A DNA stretch of 7,446 nucleotides from an uncultured Bacteroides sp. (lineage in GTDB: Bacteria > Bacteroidota > Bacteroidia > Bacteroidales > Bacteroidaceae): positions 1-7,446 of the forward strand of contig CAMTFK010000225.1 of NCBI GenBank assembly GCA_947071285.1, written 5' to 3'. The notes beneath the pieces were generated by a model that was not told where the DNA came from, searched no databases, and saw only the letters and a list, made by a program, of their open reading frames with translations. Shown piece by piece: positions 1 to 7,183 of the stretch. How positions within the stretch are numbered: the first letter of the stretch is position 1; every line of letters begins with the position of its first letter. Position numbers and translations under genes: made by a program.

Positions 1-54
1 CAGAGCATCTGGTTTACACCCAGAGGGTCGGGGGTTCGAATCCCTCAGCGCCCA
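1..54 (+). tRNA. tRNA-Val (anticodon TAC), 3' part only
   Basis: This is the 3' two-thirds of a tRNA whose 5' end lies before the window. Seen directly: the end of the D-arm, an anticodon stem TCTGG (8-12) pairing with CCAGA (20-24), a 7-nt loop TTTACAC with anticodon TAC at 15-17 (reads GUA, valine), and a short variable loop (25-29). The T-stem is 30-34 with 42-46 around the loop TTCGAAT, with one G-U pair. The acceptor strand AGCGCCC is at 47-53 and the discriminator is A54. CCA is not encoded, so it would be added after transcription. A T-rich stretch just downstream (60-66) may help end transcription. It converges with the regulator gene; the 49 nt between them hold no gene. Confidence 0.93.
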
Positions 55-103
55 CTTAGTTGTTTTTAATGGTCTTGCAAGTGATTGTAAGGCTATTTTT
101 GTT

Positions 104-1126
104 TTAAGTACTTCTTTTGATGGAAGAGCCGCGGACAGAAAGAATACACGGTACTATCTCCTGTTCTATATCTCCAATCCCTTTGAGCTGTCTGAGCAAA
201 AGTCCGCAAGCAGTTTCCCCCATCTTGTACGTTTGATGGGTTACGGCTGTCAATGGTGGGTCTACGTAGTTGGAGTGGGCTTCGTCTGTATATCCTATCA
301 AAGCCACGTCGTCGGGTATGCGCAAACCGGACTCCTTTATGGCTTTCATTGCTCCGAAGGCGAGGCTGTCTGTCATGGCTAATATGGCATCCGGCGGATT
401 AGGTAATGAGAGTAAATGGCAAGCACCTTCATATCCCGACTCATATCCGATTTTCTTGCAAAACACCAGTTCCCGTTCAATGGGTATCTTCCTTTCACGC
501 AAAGCTTGTAGATAACCATGCTTTCGTTGTTTCACTATATCCAGATGATTGGCGCCGCCTATAAAAGCTACACGTTTGGAGCCTGTGGAGAGGAAGTGTT
601 CAGTGGCTTCTTGCGCCGACTCTATATTATTGGTAATCACGGAAGAGAACTTGTCGGTCAGGCATGTACGGTCAAAGAAAATGGTGGGTACATTCAGTTC
701 AACTAATGCTTCGAAGTGTGAATAATCCGTTGTCTCCTGTGACAGGCAGGCGATAATTCCTTCCACACGGAGATTAATCAGGTCTTCCAGGCATTTCTTT
801 TCATTTTCAAACTGTTCGTAGGAGGATGTTATGATGGTGGAATAACCATTATTGTGAGCCATGTCATTAATGCCACTGATGATAGACGCATAATAATGAG
901 TGACAATATCGGGGACGATAATGCCTATTATTCGCGGTGTATTCTTCAACAGGCTCATGGCGAAAGGGTTCGGGCGGTAGTTTCGCTCTTTTGCCAGCGC
1001 TTTCACTTTCTTCCGCATTTCTTCGCTTATTTCCGGACTGTTCTTTAGCGCACGCGAAACGGTAGAAATGGATACTCCCAATTCTGCTGCAAGTTCTTTT
1101 AGTGATACGTTTCTTTTCTTTTCCAT
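104..1126 (-). CDS. LacI-family transcriptional regulator of the adjacent sugar operon
   Basis: This is a 340-aa DNA-binding regulator of normal LacI/GalR length. The N-terminal helix-turn-helix spans about residues 7-26 (VSLKELAAELGVSISTVSRA) and leads into the hinge YRPNPFAMSLL (50-60), with the minor-groove leucine at 59/60. The rest is a periplasmic-binding-protein-like effector domain starting near RIIGIIVPD (65-73), with FFDRT near 150 and the usual segment DSLAFGAMKAIKESGLRIPDDVALIGYTD (wording recognisable, about 255-285). It should bind a sugar or pathway intermediate and dimerise on an operator. It is divergent from the catabolic operon, sharing 175 nt of control DNA, so it probably regulates that operon and itself. 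The palindrome at 1206-1223 overlaps one of its own candidate promoters. The effector is not readable from sequence; L-galactose or a derivative is inferred from the neighbours. The stop TAA is at 106-104 on the minus strand. Confidence 0.95.
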   Translation of the reverse strand: MEKKRNVSLKELAAELGVSISTVSRALKNSPEISEEMRKKVKALAKERNYRPNPFAMSLLKNTPRIIGIIVPDIVTHYYASIISGINDMAHNNGYSTIITSSYEQFENEKKCLEDLINLRVEGIIACLSQETTDYSHFEALVELNVPTIFFDRTCLTDKFSSVITNNIESAQEATEHFLSTGSKRVAFIGGANHLDIVKQRKHGYLQALRERKIPIERELVFCKKIGYESGYEGACHLLSLPNPPDAILAMTDSLAFGAMKAIKESGLRIPDDVALIGYTDEAHSNYVDPPLTAVTHQTYKMGETACGLLLRQLKGIGDIEQEIVPCILSVRGSSIKRST

Positions 1127-1155
1127 AGTATAAATAGGGCAAATAAGCCCAACAA

Positions 1156-1186
1156 CAAAAGTAATGAAAGGTGACTTTCGGACAAA
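1156..1186 (-). promoter_or_regulatory. Candidate second promoter P2 of the regulator gene
   Basis: A second minus-strand match has TTTG (1186-1183) and TACTTTTG (1163-1156), again separated by 19 nt. Its TTTG is the tail of the -7 element of P1, so the two promoters overlap head to tail. Transcription from it would give a leader of roughly 23 nt. It does not overlap the palindrome, so it could supply basal regulator expression. Either site alone could be the real one. Confidence 0.5.
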
Positions 1187-1213
1187 GGTAACAAAACCGG
1201 GAATTTACGCAAA
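1183..1213 (-). promoter_or_regulatory. Candidate Bacteroidetes promoter P1 of the regulator gene
   Basis: On the minus strand, TTTG (1213-1210) is followed after exactly 19 nt by TACCTTTG (1190-1183). This is a full match to the Bacteroidetes -33/-7 pattern TTTG and TAnnTTTG. Transcription would begin about 50 nt before the regulator start codon. The -33 element lies inside the palindrome 1206-1223, so a bound regulator would block it. Confidence 0.6.
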
Positions 1214-1223
1214 CCTTTGCGTA
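1206..1223. promoter_or_regulatory. 18-bp palindrome, candidate operator for the LacI-type regulator
   Basis: The sequence is TACGCAAA, then CC, then TTTGCGTA: two perfect 8-bp inverted arms around 2 nt. Size and symmetry suit a LacI-family dimer, although many family operators have CG at the centre rather than CC. It is the most symmetric element found by eye in the divergent region. It covers the -33 element of the regulator's P1 and lies about 50 bp upstream of the operon's candidate -7 element, so it could control both directions. Assignment to this regulator is inferred from adjacency. Confidence 0.55.
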
Positions 1224-1245
1224 TGGTTTTAACACATGGGTGAAT

Positions 1246-1274
1246 ATTGCATTTATTGAAAACGGATACTTTTG
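1246..1274 (+). promoter_or_regulatory. Candidate promoter of the catabolic operon
   Basis: TACTTTTG at 1267-1274 is a full match to the Bacteroidetes -7 consensus TAnnTTTG. Start of transcription would fall near 1281, leaving about 20 nt before the ATG at 1302. The only -33 candidate, ATTG at 1246-1249, is imperfect and only 17 nt away, compared with the 19 nt seen for the regulator promoters. The weak -33 suggests low intrinsic strength or a need for an activator. Confidence 0.4.
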
Positions 1275-1301
1275 GAGCATGAAATCTTAAAATCAATCAC
1301 A

Positions 1302-2234
1302 ATGGAATACAGGGAAATAGGAAAAACAGGAATGAAAGTTTCCAATATTAGTTTTGGGGCTTCTTCGCTTGGTGGCGTCTTCCACTCTATAAAGGAAGAA
1401 GAAGGCATAAAGGCTGTGCATACGGCTGTAGACAATGGTATTAATTTCATAGATGTGTCTCCGTATTACGGACACCTGAAAGCTGAAATCGTATTAGGAA
1501 AAGCTTTGAAGGAAATTCAGCGTGACAGATATTACCTCTCCACTAAAGTGGGGCGTTATGGTAATAATGGAGTAAATACCTGGGATTATTCTGCAAAGAA
1601 AGCTACGGAGAGCGTATATGAAAGCATGGAACGCCTGAATGTGGATTACGTCGATTTAATCAATGTGCACGATATCGAGTTTGCTGATTTGGCACAGGTC
1701 TGTCAGGAGACGCTGCCGGCTTTGGTGGAATTGCGAAATAAAGGCATTGTGAAACATGTAGGTATAACTAATCTGACACTGCGTCATTTTAAATATGTAA
1801 TCGACCATGTGCCCGATGGTACGGTGGAGAGTGTTTTGTCTTTCTGCCACTATTGCCTCAATGATGATGCGCTAACCGATTATCTGGACTATTTCGAAGA
1901 AAAAGAGATTGGAGTGATTAATGCTTCTCCTTTCTCGATGGGGTTACTTACAGGTCGTGGTGCTCCCGACTGGCATCCGGCTCCTAAGCCTTTGCAGGAT
2001 TTGTGCAAGAAGGCTGCGCAATATTGCAAAGAACAAGGCAAGGCAATTGAGCAACTGGCAGTGAAGTATGCTGTGTCTAATCCTCGGATTGCGACAACCC
2101 TGTTCAGTACGGCCCGGCCGGAGGCTGTTTTGCAAAACATAAAATGGACGGATGAGGCATTGGATGAGCAGTTATTGAAAGAAGTTAAAGAAATTCTGGA
2201 ACCCCGTTTCAGAGATACATGGTTGAATAGTTAA
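1302..2234 (+). CDS. Aldo/keto reductase, probable L-galactose (or L-fucose) 1-dehydrogenase
   Basis: This is a 310-aa NAD(P)-dependent oxidoreductase of the (beta/alpha)8 aldo/keto reductase fold. The catalytic tetrad is visible: D51 and Y56 in DVSPYYG, K82 in STKVG and H123 in NVHD. The start ATG 1302 is chosen because EYREIGKTGMKVSNISFG is the usual family N-terminus. A TTG at 1272 in frame would add ten residues but overlaps the candidate -7 element. The sequence resembles plant L-galactose dehydrogenase and bacterial L-fucose dehydrogenase, which oxidise C1 of the pyranose to a lactone. It is the first gene of the operon, 11 nt before the zinc dehydrogenase. With a lactonase and an LgoD-like dehydrogenase downstream, L-galactose to L-galactono-lactone is the best-fitting reaction. 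L-fucose, which shares the stereochemistry, remains possible. The enzyme should be cytoplasmic; no signal peptide is present. Confidence 0.88.
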   Translation: MEYREIGKTGMKVSNISFGASSLGGVFHSIKEEEGIKAVHTAVDNGINFIDVSPYYGHLKAEIVLGKALKEIQRDRYYLSTKVGRYGNNGVNTWDYSAKKATESVYESMERLNVDYVDLINVHDIEFADLAQVCQETLPALVELRNKGIVKHVGITNLTLRHFKYVIDHVPDGTVESVLSFCHYCLNDDALTDYLDYFEEKEIGVINASPFSMGLLTGRGAPDWHPAPKPLQDLCKKAAQYCKEQGKAIEQLAVKYAVSNPRIATTLFSTARPEAVLQNIKWTDEALDEQLLKEVKEILEPRFRDTWLNS

Positions 2235-2245
2235 ATAAAAGCGAA

Positions 2246-3262
2246 ATGAAAGCAGTAGCCATATTAGGAGAACGCAATGTCGCTCTCATAGAAAGAGAAA
2301 AACCACAGCTCCATGACGGTGAAGTGTTGCTAAAGATACATTATGTCGGGTTTTGCGGCTCGGATTTGAATACATATCTGGGAAAGAATCCGATGGTGAA
2401 ATTGCCGGTTGTTCCCGGGCATGAGATTGCAGCTCAGGTGGAAGCTGTAGGTGCAGGGGTACCTGAGAATATCCATTCCGGCATGTCCTGCACGGTGAAT
2501 CCATATACAAATTGCGGACATTGTTCTTCTTGTCGTAACGGGCGTCCGAATGCTTGTCAGTTTAATCAGACTTTAGGTGTACAACGCGATGGCGCTATGT
2601 GCGAATATATAGTGGTGCCCTGGCAAAAGGTGATTGCTGATGATGCATTGACACTTCGGCAGTTTGCTCTGGTGGAACCCATGAGTGTGGGTTTTCATGC
2701 TGTTTCCCGCGCCAAGGTTACAGACCTCGATGTAGTGATGGTTATTGGTTGTGGAATGATTGGTGTGGGAGCGATTATCCGTGCTGCATTGCGAGGCGCC
2801 CGGGTGATAGCTGTGGATGTGGATGATGAGAAGCTGAAATTGGCTCAGGAGTTGGGTGCCCGCTATACTGTTAACTCTGCAACCGAAGATGTTCATGCGC
2901 ATTTGCAGAAAATTACCGGAGGAGCTGGCCCTGATGTGGTCATTGAAGCTGTGGGTGCTCCGGTTACTTATCAAATGGCGATTAATGAAGTTGGTTTTAC
3001 CGGTCGGGTGGTTTGTATTGGTTATGCTAAGAAGGAAACTTCTTTCGAAACTAAGTATTTTGTGATGAAAGAGATGGATATTCGTGGTTCTCGTAATGCT
3101 ATGCCCGAAGATTTCCGTGCAGTTATAGAATATCTGAAACACTCCTCTGCCGATGTTGAAAGATTGATTAGTGGGGTTTATGCACCCGACCAGGCAAAAG
3201 AAGCTTTGGAAGGCTGGGTTGCTAATCCGGGAAAGGTATTCCGTATTCTGGTAAAATTCTGA
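2246..3262 (+). CDS. Zinc-dependent medium-chain dehydrogenase, LgoD-like (probable L-galactonate 5-dehydrogenase)
   Basis: This is a 338-aa cytoplasmic medium-chain alcohol dehydrogenase. The catalytic zinc site is C37 (GFCGSD), H59-E60 (PGHE) and E144 (VEP). The structural zinc cysteines are C90, C93, C96 and C104 in NCGHCSSCRNGRPNAC. The Rossmann motif GCGMIG is at 168-173, and acidic D191 at the end of the second strand favours NAD over NADP. Length and domain order are normal. The C-terminal stretch RGSRNAMPEDF closely resembles GSRNATPEDF of E. coli L-galactonate dehydrogenase (LgoD/YjjN), recalled from memory. That enzyme oxidises L-galactonate to D-tagaturonate, a hexuronate-pathway intermediate. 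Paired with an upstream C1-dehydrogenase and a downstream lactonase 4 nt away, this is the likely third step. Sorbitol or threonine dehydrogenase-type activity cannot be excluded from sequence alone. Confidence 0.88.
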   Translation: MKAVAILGERNVALIEREKPQLHDGEVLLKIHYVGFCGSDLNTYLGKNPMVKLPVVPGHEIAAQVEAVGAGVPENIHSGMSCTVNPYTNCGHCSSCRNGRPNACQFNQTLGVQRDGAMCEYIVVPWQKVIADDALTLRQFALVEPMSVGFHAVSRAKVTDLDVVMVIGCGMIGVGAIIRAALRGARVIAVDVDDEKLKLAQELGARYTVNSATEDVHAHLQKITGGAGPDVVIEAVGAPVTYQMAINEVGFTGRVVCIGYAKKETSFETKYFVMKEMDIRGSRNAMPEDFRAVIEYLKHSSADVERLISGVYAPDQAKEALEGWVANPGKVFRILVKF

Positions 3263-3266
3263 AAGT

Positions 3267-4190
3267 ATGGCTTATAAGATTATAGATGCTCACGCCCACC
3301 TCTGGTTGCATCAGGATACAGAGGTGGACGGCATGAAAATCAAAACCATGGAAGGAGGGAAATCCTTGTTCATGGGTGAGGTGCGCCAGATGCTTCCACC
3401 CTTTATGGCGGATGGACGGAATACAGCCGAAATCTTCCTTTCTAATATGAATTATGCGCAGGTTTCTGCTGCAGTGATTACGCAAGAGTACATTGATGGC
3501 TTGCAGAATGACTATCTGGAGCAGGTGCAGCAGCAATATCCCGACCGCTTCCTGTGTTGTGGCATGGTCGATGCACGGAAGCCCGGTTATTTTCCCCATG
3601 CTGAGGAACTGATAGAAAAAGATTTCAAGGCAATAAAAATTCCGGCTCAACGACTATTATTGTCTGAAGGCAGAGTGTATCTTACTTCTGATGAAATGAT
3701 GCGGATGTTTCATCTGATGGAAGAGAAAGATGTATTGCTTTCGGTGGACTTAGCCGATGGTGCCGAACAGGTCGGTGAAATGGAAGAAATTATAGCTGAA
3801 TGTCCGCGCCTTCGGATTGCCATAGGACATTTTGGTATGGTGACGCGTCCGCAGTGGCAGGAGCAGATAAAACTGGCTCGCCATGAACGGGTGCGTATAG
3901 AGTCCGGTGGCATCACCTGGTTGTTCAATGATGAATTCTATCCTTTCCGGGGGGCTGTGGTTGCCATAAAGGAAGCTGCATCGCTTGTAGGTATGGAAAA
4001 ACTGATGTGGGGGTCGGATTATCCGAGAACCATTGCAGCTATTACTTACCGGATGTCTTACGACTTCATTGTCAAGTCCGACTTGATGACGGAAGAAGAA
4101 AAGAAACTGTTTCTGGGGGAGAATGCCCAAGCCTTCTATCGGCTTGATAATCTGGTGGAATTGCCTTATATAAAAAATATGTCGGAATAA
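3267..4190 (+). CDS. Amidohydrolase-family protein, probable L-galactono-/L-fucono-lactonase
   Basis: This is a 307-aa member of the TIM-barrel amidohydrolase_2 family, which includes sugar lactonases and decarboxylases. Visible metal-site motifs are DAHAHLW (H9, H11) at the end of strand 1, IGHFG (H188) and the strand-8 aspartate D251 in MWGSDYPR. In the strand-5 position, where many relatives have a metal-binding histidine, the sequence reads LLSVDLADG with no histidine, a pattern I associate with the lactonase branch. No signal peptide is present, so it acts in the cytoplasm. It begins 4 nt after the dehydrogenase gene, so translation is probably coupled. In this context the expected job is to open the lactone made by the aldo/keto reductase to the free aldonate. 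Family assignment is firm; the exact lactone is inferred. Confidence 0.85.
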   Translation: MAYKIIDAHAHLWLHQDTEVDGMKIKTMEGGKSLFMGEVRQMLPPFMADGRNTAEIFLSNMNYAQVSAAVITQEYIDGLQNDYLEQVQQQYPDRFLCCGMVDARKPGYFPHAEELIEKDFKAIKIPAQRLLLSEGRVYLTSDEMMRMFHLMEEKDVLLSVDLADGAEQVGEMEEIIAECPRLRIAIGHFGMVTRPQWQEQIKLARHERVRIESGGITWLFNDEFYPFRGAVVAIKEAASLVGMEKLMWGSDYPRTIAAITYRMSYDFIVKSDLMTEEEKKLFLGENAQAFYRLDNLVELPYIKNMSE

Positions 4191-4217
4191 TTACGATTAA
4201 CACATTGACCTTATAAA

Positions 4218-5474
4218 ATGAATACCAATACAAAGAAATACACTGTTGCCCTGACGCTTATATTCAGCCTCTTCTTTATCTGGGCTATCAGTAGCAATCT
4301 GTTGCCAACCATGATACGGCAATTGATGAAAACCTGTGAGCTGAATACTTTTGAAGCATCGTTCACGGAAACGGCCTATTGGCTGGCCTATTTTATTTTT
4401 CCCATCCCGATAGCTATGTTTATGAAGAAATACAGCTATAAGGCCGGAGTTATCTTTGGCTTGTTGCTGGCGGCATCGGGCGGGGCATTGTTCTTTCCTG
4501 CGGCTGCCATAAAGGAATATTGGGCATATCTGGGCATATTCTTTGTTATCGCCACTGGTATGTGTTTCCTCGAAACGGCTGCTAATCCTTATGTAACGGC
4601 CTTGGGAAATCCTCAAACTGCACCCCGCAGACTGAACCTGGCTCAATCGTTCAATGGCTTGGGTGCGTTTATTGCCGCTATGTTCCTGAGCAAGCTGGTG
4701 CTGAGCGGACAAGAATACACGCGCGAAACCATTCCTGCTGATTATGCGGGAGGATGGGAAGGATATATCCAGTTTGAAACTGATGCTATGAAATTGCCTT
4801 ATCTCATTCTGGCAGGTATTCTTCTGGTGATTGCCGTCGTCTTTATTTTCTCCCATCTACCCAAAATAGGGGGCGAAGAGCTGAAAGAAAAGAAGCAAGG
4901 CAAACTTATTAATTTCAAAGTGCTGAAACGTTCCCATCTGCGCTGGGGCGTAATAGCTCAGTTCTTTTACAATGGCGGACAGACGGCTATCAATAGTCTT
5001 TTTCTTGTTTATTGTTGCACGTATGCGGGGATGCCCGAGGGTAAAGCAACTACATTCTTTGGCTTTTATATGCTGGCATTCCTGTTGGGACGCTGGATAG
5101 GCACTGCCTTGATGATAAAGTTTAAACCTGAGAACATGCTTGTTCTATATGCGCTGGTGAATATTGTTTTGTGTGGTGTTATCATGATTTTTGGCGGTAT
5201 GGTGGGACTGTATGCCATGCTGGCGGTATCTTTCTTTATGTCAATTATGTACCCTACGCAATTCTCTTTGGCTTTGAATGACTTGGGAGATGATACCAAG
5301 AGCGGTTCAGCTTTTCTTGTCATGGCCATCGTGGGAAATGCCTGCCTGCCACAGCTCACCGCTTATATCATGCATCATAATGAGCATCTTTACCAGATAG
5401 CCTATATTGTTCCGCTCGTATGCTTCATGTTTTGTGCATATTATGGATGGAAGGGTTATAAGGTGATTGATTAG
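4218..5474 (+). CDS. FucP-type MFS sugar permease (L-fucose/L-galactose)
   Basis: This is a 418-aa inner-membrane transporter with about 12 hydrophobic helices, normal for the fucose-galactose-hexose family. Segments that line up with E. coli FucP (recalled) include FFIWAISSNLLP (19-30), PIPIAMFMKKYSYKAG (63-77), the strongly conserved FLETAANPYVTALG (117-130) with E119, and RRLNLAQSFNGLGA (137-150). FucP accepts L-fucose and also L-galactose, which suits the enzymes encoded just upstream. One oddity stands out: the position of FucP Asp46 (in NNLND), needed for proton coupling, appears to be proline 30 here (SNLLP). Either coupling uses another residue such as E119, or this subgroup differs in mechanism. 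The gene follows the lactonase by 27 nt and precedes the secreted protein by 35 nt in the same direction. Confidence 0.88.
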   Translation: MNTNTKKYTVALTLIFSLFFIWAISSNLLPTMIRQLMKTCELNTFEASFTETAYWLAYFIFPIPIAMFMKKYSYKAGVIFGLLLAASGGALFFPAAAIKEYWAYLGIFFVIATGMCFLETAANPYVTALGNPQTAPRRLNLAQSFNGLGAFIAAMFLSKLVLSGQEYTRETIPADYAGGWEGYIQFETDAMKLPYLILAGILLVIAVVFIFSHLPKIGGEELKEKKQGKLINFKVLKRSHLRWGVIAQFFYNGGQTAINSLFLVYCCTYAGMPEGKATTFFGFYMLAFLLGRWIGTALMIKFKPENMLVLYALVNIVLCGVIMIFGGMVGLYAMLAVSFFMSIMYPTQFSLALNDLGDDTKSGSAFLVMAIVGNACLPQLTAYIMHHNEHLYQIAYIVPLVCFMFCAYYGWKGYKVID

Positions 5475-5509
5475 AGACTAATATTGTAACACGTTAAAAA
5501 ATAAACAGT

Positions 5510-7165
5510 ATGACACTTCGGATTCGATTATTGCTATTTAGCTTTTTATTTATCAACATGTCATTGTCTGCGCAGATAACAGAGCGCGAACGGCCCAAGG
5601 AATGGAGCCAGTTAGTGAATGGGGCCCGTTTTATAGACCGTTTTCTACCGATGCAAGGTAAGGTACTTTCGGCAGACACTTGGGGAGTGAAAGGTGTTGT
5701 TCCCCGCTATATTGACAACGGTATTGAAGACCGCATCTGGTCGTATTGGGGTGGAAATATCAAGAAGGGTGAAGATGGTAAGTATCATTTGTTTGTTTGC
5801 GGCTGGCTGGAGTCTTCTCCGAAAGGACATGGTGAATGGCCTAATTCATTTGTGTTCAATGCAGTCGGTGATAATAGGACAGGCCCTTTCAAAGTACGCA
5901 ACATGATTGGTAAAGGGCACAATCCGGAAGTGTACCGATTGAAAGATGGGCGCTATGTACTCTACGTGATTGACGGTCGCTACGTGACGGACAACCTGAA
6001 TGGTAAATGGGAATACGGAAAATTTGATTTCAACGCACGCGACCGCCGTATTATAGAAGGACTATCTAATTTGTCGTTTGCACAGCGTGAAGACGGCTCT
6101 TATCTGATGGTTTGTCGGGGTGGGGGAATCTGGATTAGTCAGGATGGGATTTCCGAATATAATCAACTGACTGACAAGCGTGTCTATCCGGATGTGGACG
6201 GCCGGTTTGAAGATCCTGTAATCTGGCGTGATAATGTTCTGTATCATATGATTGTGAATGACTGGCTGGGGCGTATCGCTTTTTATCTCCGTTCGAAGGA
6301 CGGGGTGAGCTGGGTGACTGACCCGGGTGAGGCTTATACTCCGGGAATTGCCGTGCATGAAGACGGGCGCGTGGAGGACTGGTTCAAGTTCGAACGCATT
6401 AAAATGTATCAGGATGAATATGGCCGCGCTATCCAGGCTAACTTTGCCGTGATTGATACTTTGAAACCGCAGGATAAACCATTTGATAACCACAGCTCAA
6501 AGAATATCGGCATTCCTCTGAATCCGGGGTTATTGCTGACTATTCTGGACGAAAAGCCCATTACTGCCAAGACAAAAACAATCCGTTTGAAAGTAAAAGC
6601 AGAAAAGGGATTCAATCCTCAAACGGATATGGACATGAACTCCCTGCGTTTTGGTGCTTCTGAAGAAGTGAACTATGGGCGGGGAAGTAAAGTGCTGAAA
6701 ACCGAAAATGATGGTGATGACCTGATTGTTACCTTCGACGGAAAAGGGAATGGCATTACGAAAGATGAATTTGCACCGAAACTGATTGGTAAGTATAGAA
6801 ATGGGAAAATGCTGTATGGCTATGCCCGATTGCCGTATGTGGACTATATCGAGCCCATTCTTTCCGCTCGTGCACCTGTTTTTGCGGTGTCGGGAAAAGG
6901 TATGACCGGCCATATTGAAGTGCAGAACTTTGGACAAGTAGCCTCTCAAAAAGCTTCAGTGAAGATAGAATATAAAAAAGAGGATAAACTGATAAATGTT
7001 GCTTCTGCCACTGTGCCGGTTCTGAAGCCATATGAGAAAACAGAATTGCAGTTTTCTTGTAAAAATGGCTTTGAGAAGGGCGGAAAATATGATTTCGTGG
7101 TGACTGTTTATTCGGGGAAAAAGGTTCTTTCTACTTTTAATCTGACTTTGTCTCCATTGCAATAA
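5510..7165 (+). CDS. Secreted five-bladed beta-propeller glycoside hydrolase-like protein, candidate L-galactosidase
   Basis: This is a 551-aa exported protein. Residues 1-21 form a signal peptide (basic start, LLLFSFLFI core, LSA|Q cleavage); there is no lipobox cysteine, so it is probably periplasmic. Residues about 40-320 show blade-like repeats of a GH43/GH32/GH117-type five-bladed propeller: EDRIWSYWGGNIKKGEDGKY (73-92), GHNPEVYRLKDGRYVLY (136-152), LSFAQREDGSYLMVCRGG (188-205), RFEDPVIWRDNVLYHM (232-247) and SKDGVSW (262-268). Acidic residues such as D74, E140, E234, D235 and E289 are possible active-site groups, but I cannot assign them. A beta-sandwich follows (about 350-455, with DMDMNSLRFG at 373-382), then a CARDB/Ig-like domain (about 464-549). 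I do not recognise a named family. As last gene of the operon it probably releases the terminal sugar used by the other products. A non-catalytic lectin role is possible. Confidence 0.78.
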   Translation: MTLRIRLLLFSFLFINMSLSAQITERERPKEWSQLVNGARFIDRFLPMQGKVLSADTWGVKGVVPRYIDNGIEDRIWSYWGGNIKKGEDGKYHLFVCGWLESSPKGHGEWPNSFVFNAVGDNRTGPFKVRNMIGKGHNPEVYRLKDGRYVLYVIDGRYVTDNLNGKWEYGKFDFNARDRRIIEGLSNLSFAQREDGSYLMVCRGGGIWISQDGISEYNQLTDKRVYPDVDGRFEDPVIWRDNVLYHMIVNDWLGRIAFYLRSKDGVSWVTDPGEAYTPGIAVHEDGRVEDWFKFERIKMYQDEYGRAIQANFAVIDTLKPQDKPFDNHSSKNIGIPLNPGLLLTILDEKPITAKTKTIRLKVKAEKGFNPQTDMDMNSLRFGASEEVNYGRGSKVLKTENDGDDLIVTFDGKGNGITKDEFAPKLIGKYRNGKMLYGYARLPYVDYIEPILSARAPVFAVSGKGMTGHIEVQNFGQVASQKASVKIEYKKEDKLINVASATVPVLKPYEKTELQFSCKNGFEKGGKYDFVVTVYSGKKVLSTFNLTLSPLQ

Positions 7166-7183
7166 GGTAGTAGATGTTAGTTG

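Noticed and set aside
1..54. tRNA 3' end as an attachment site of an integrated element
   Set aside because: No second copy of the tRNA 3' sequence and no integrase gene are seen in the window.
1272..1301. In-frame TTG start that would extend the aldo/keto reductase by ten residues
   Set aside because: The extension is not typical of the family and overlaps a full TAnnTTTG promoter element; ATG 1302 starts exactly at the usual family N-terminus.
2573..3142. 189-aa open frame on the minus strand opposite the zinc dehydrogenase
   Set aside because: The composition (H, N, T, S rich) is that of a shadow of the real gene and no domain is visible.
4197..4856. 219-aa open frame on the minus strand opposite the permease
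   Set aside because: It is antisense to a clear transporter gene, its translation is rich in R, Q, H and S with no recognisable motif, and it has no promoter-like signal.
1302..7165. Classical polysaccharide utilisation locus
   Set aside because: No SusC/SusD pair, hybrid two-component system or ECF sigma factor is present in the window; the neighbouring DNA would be needed to judge.
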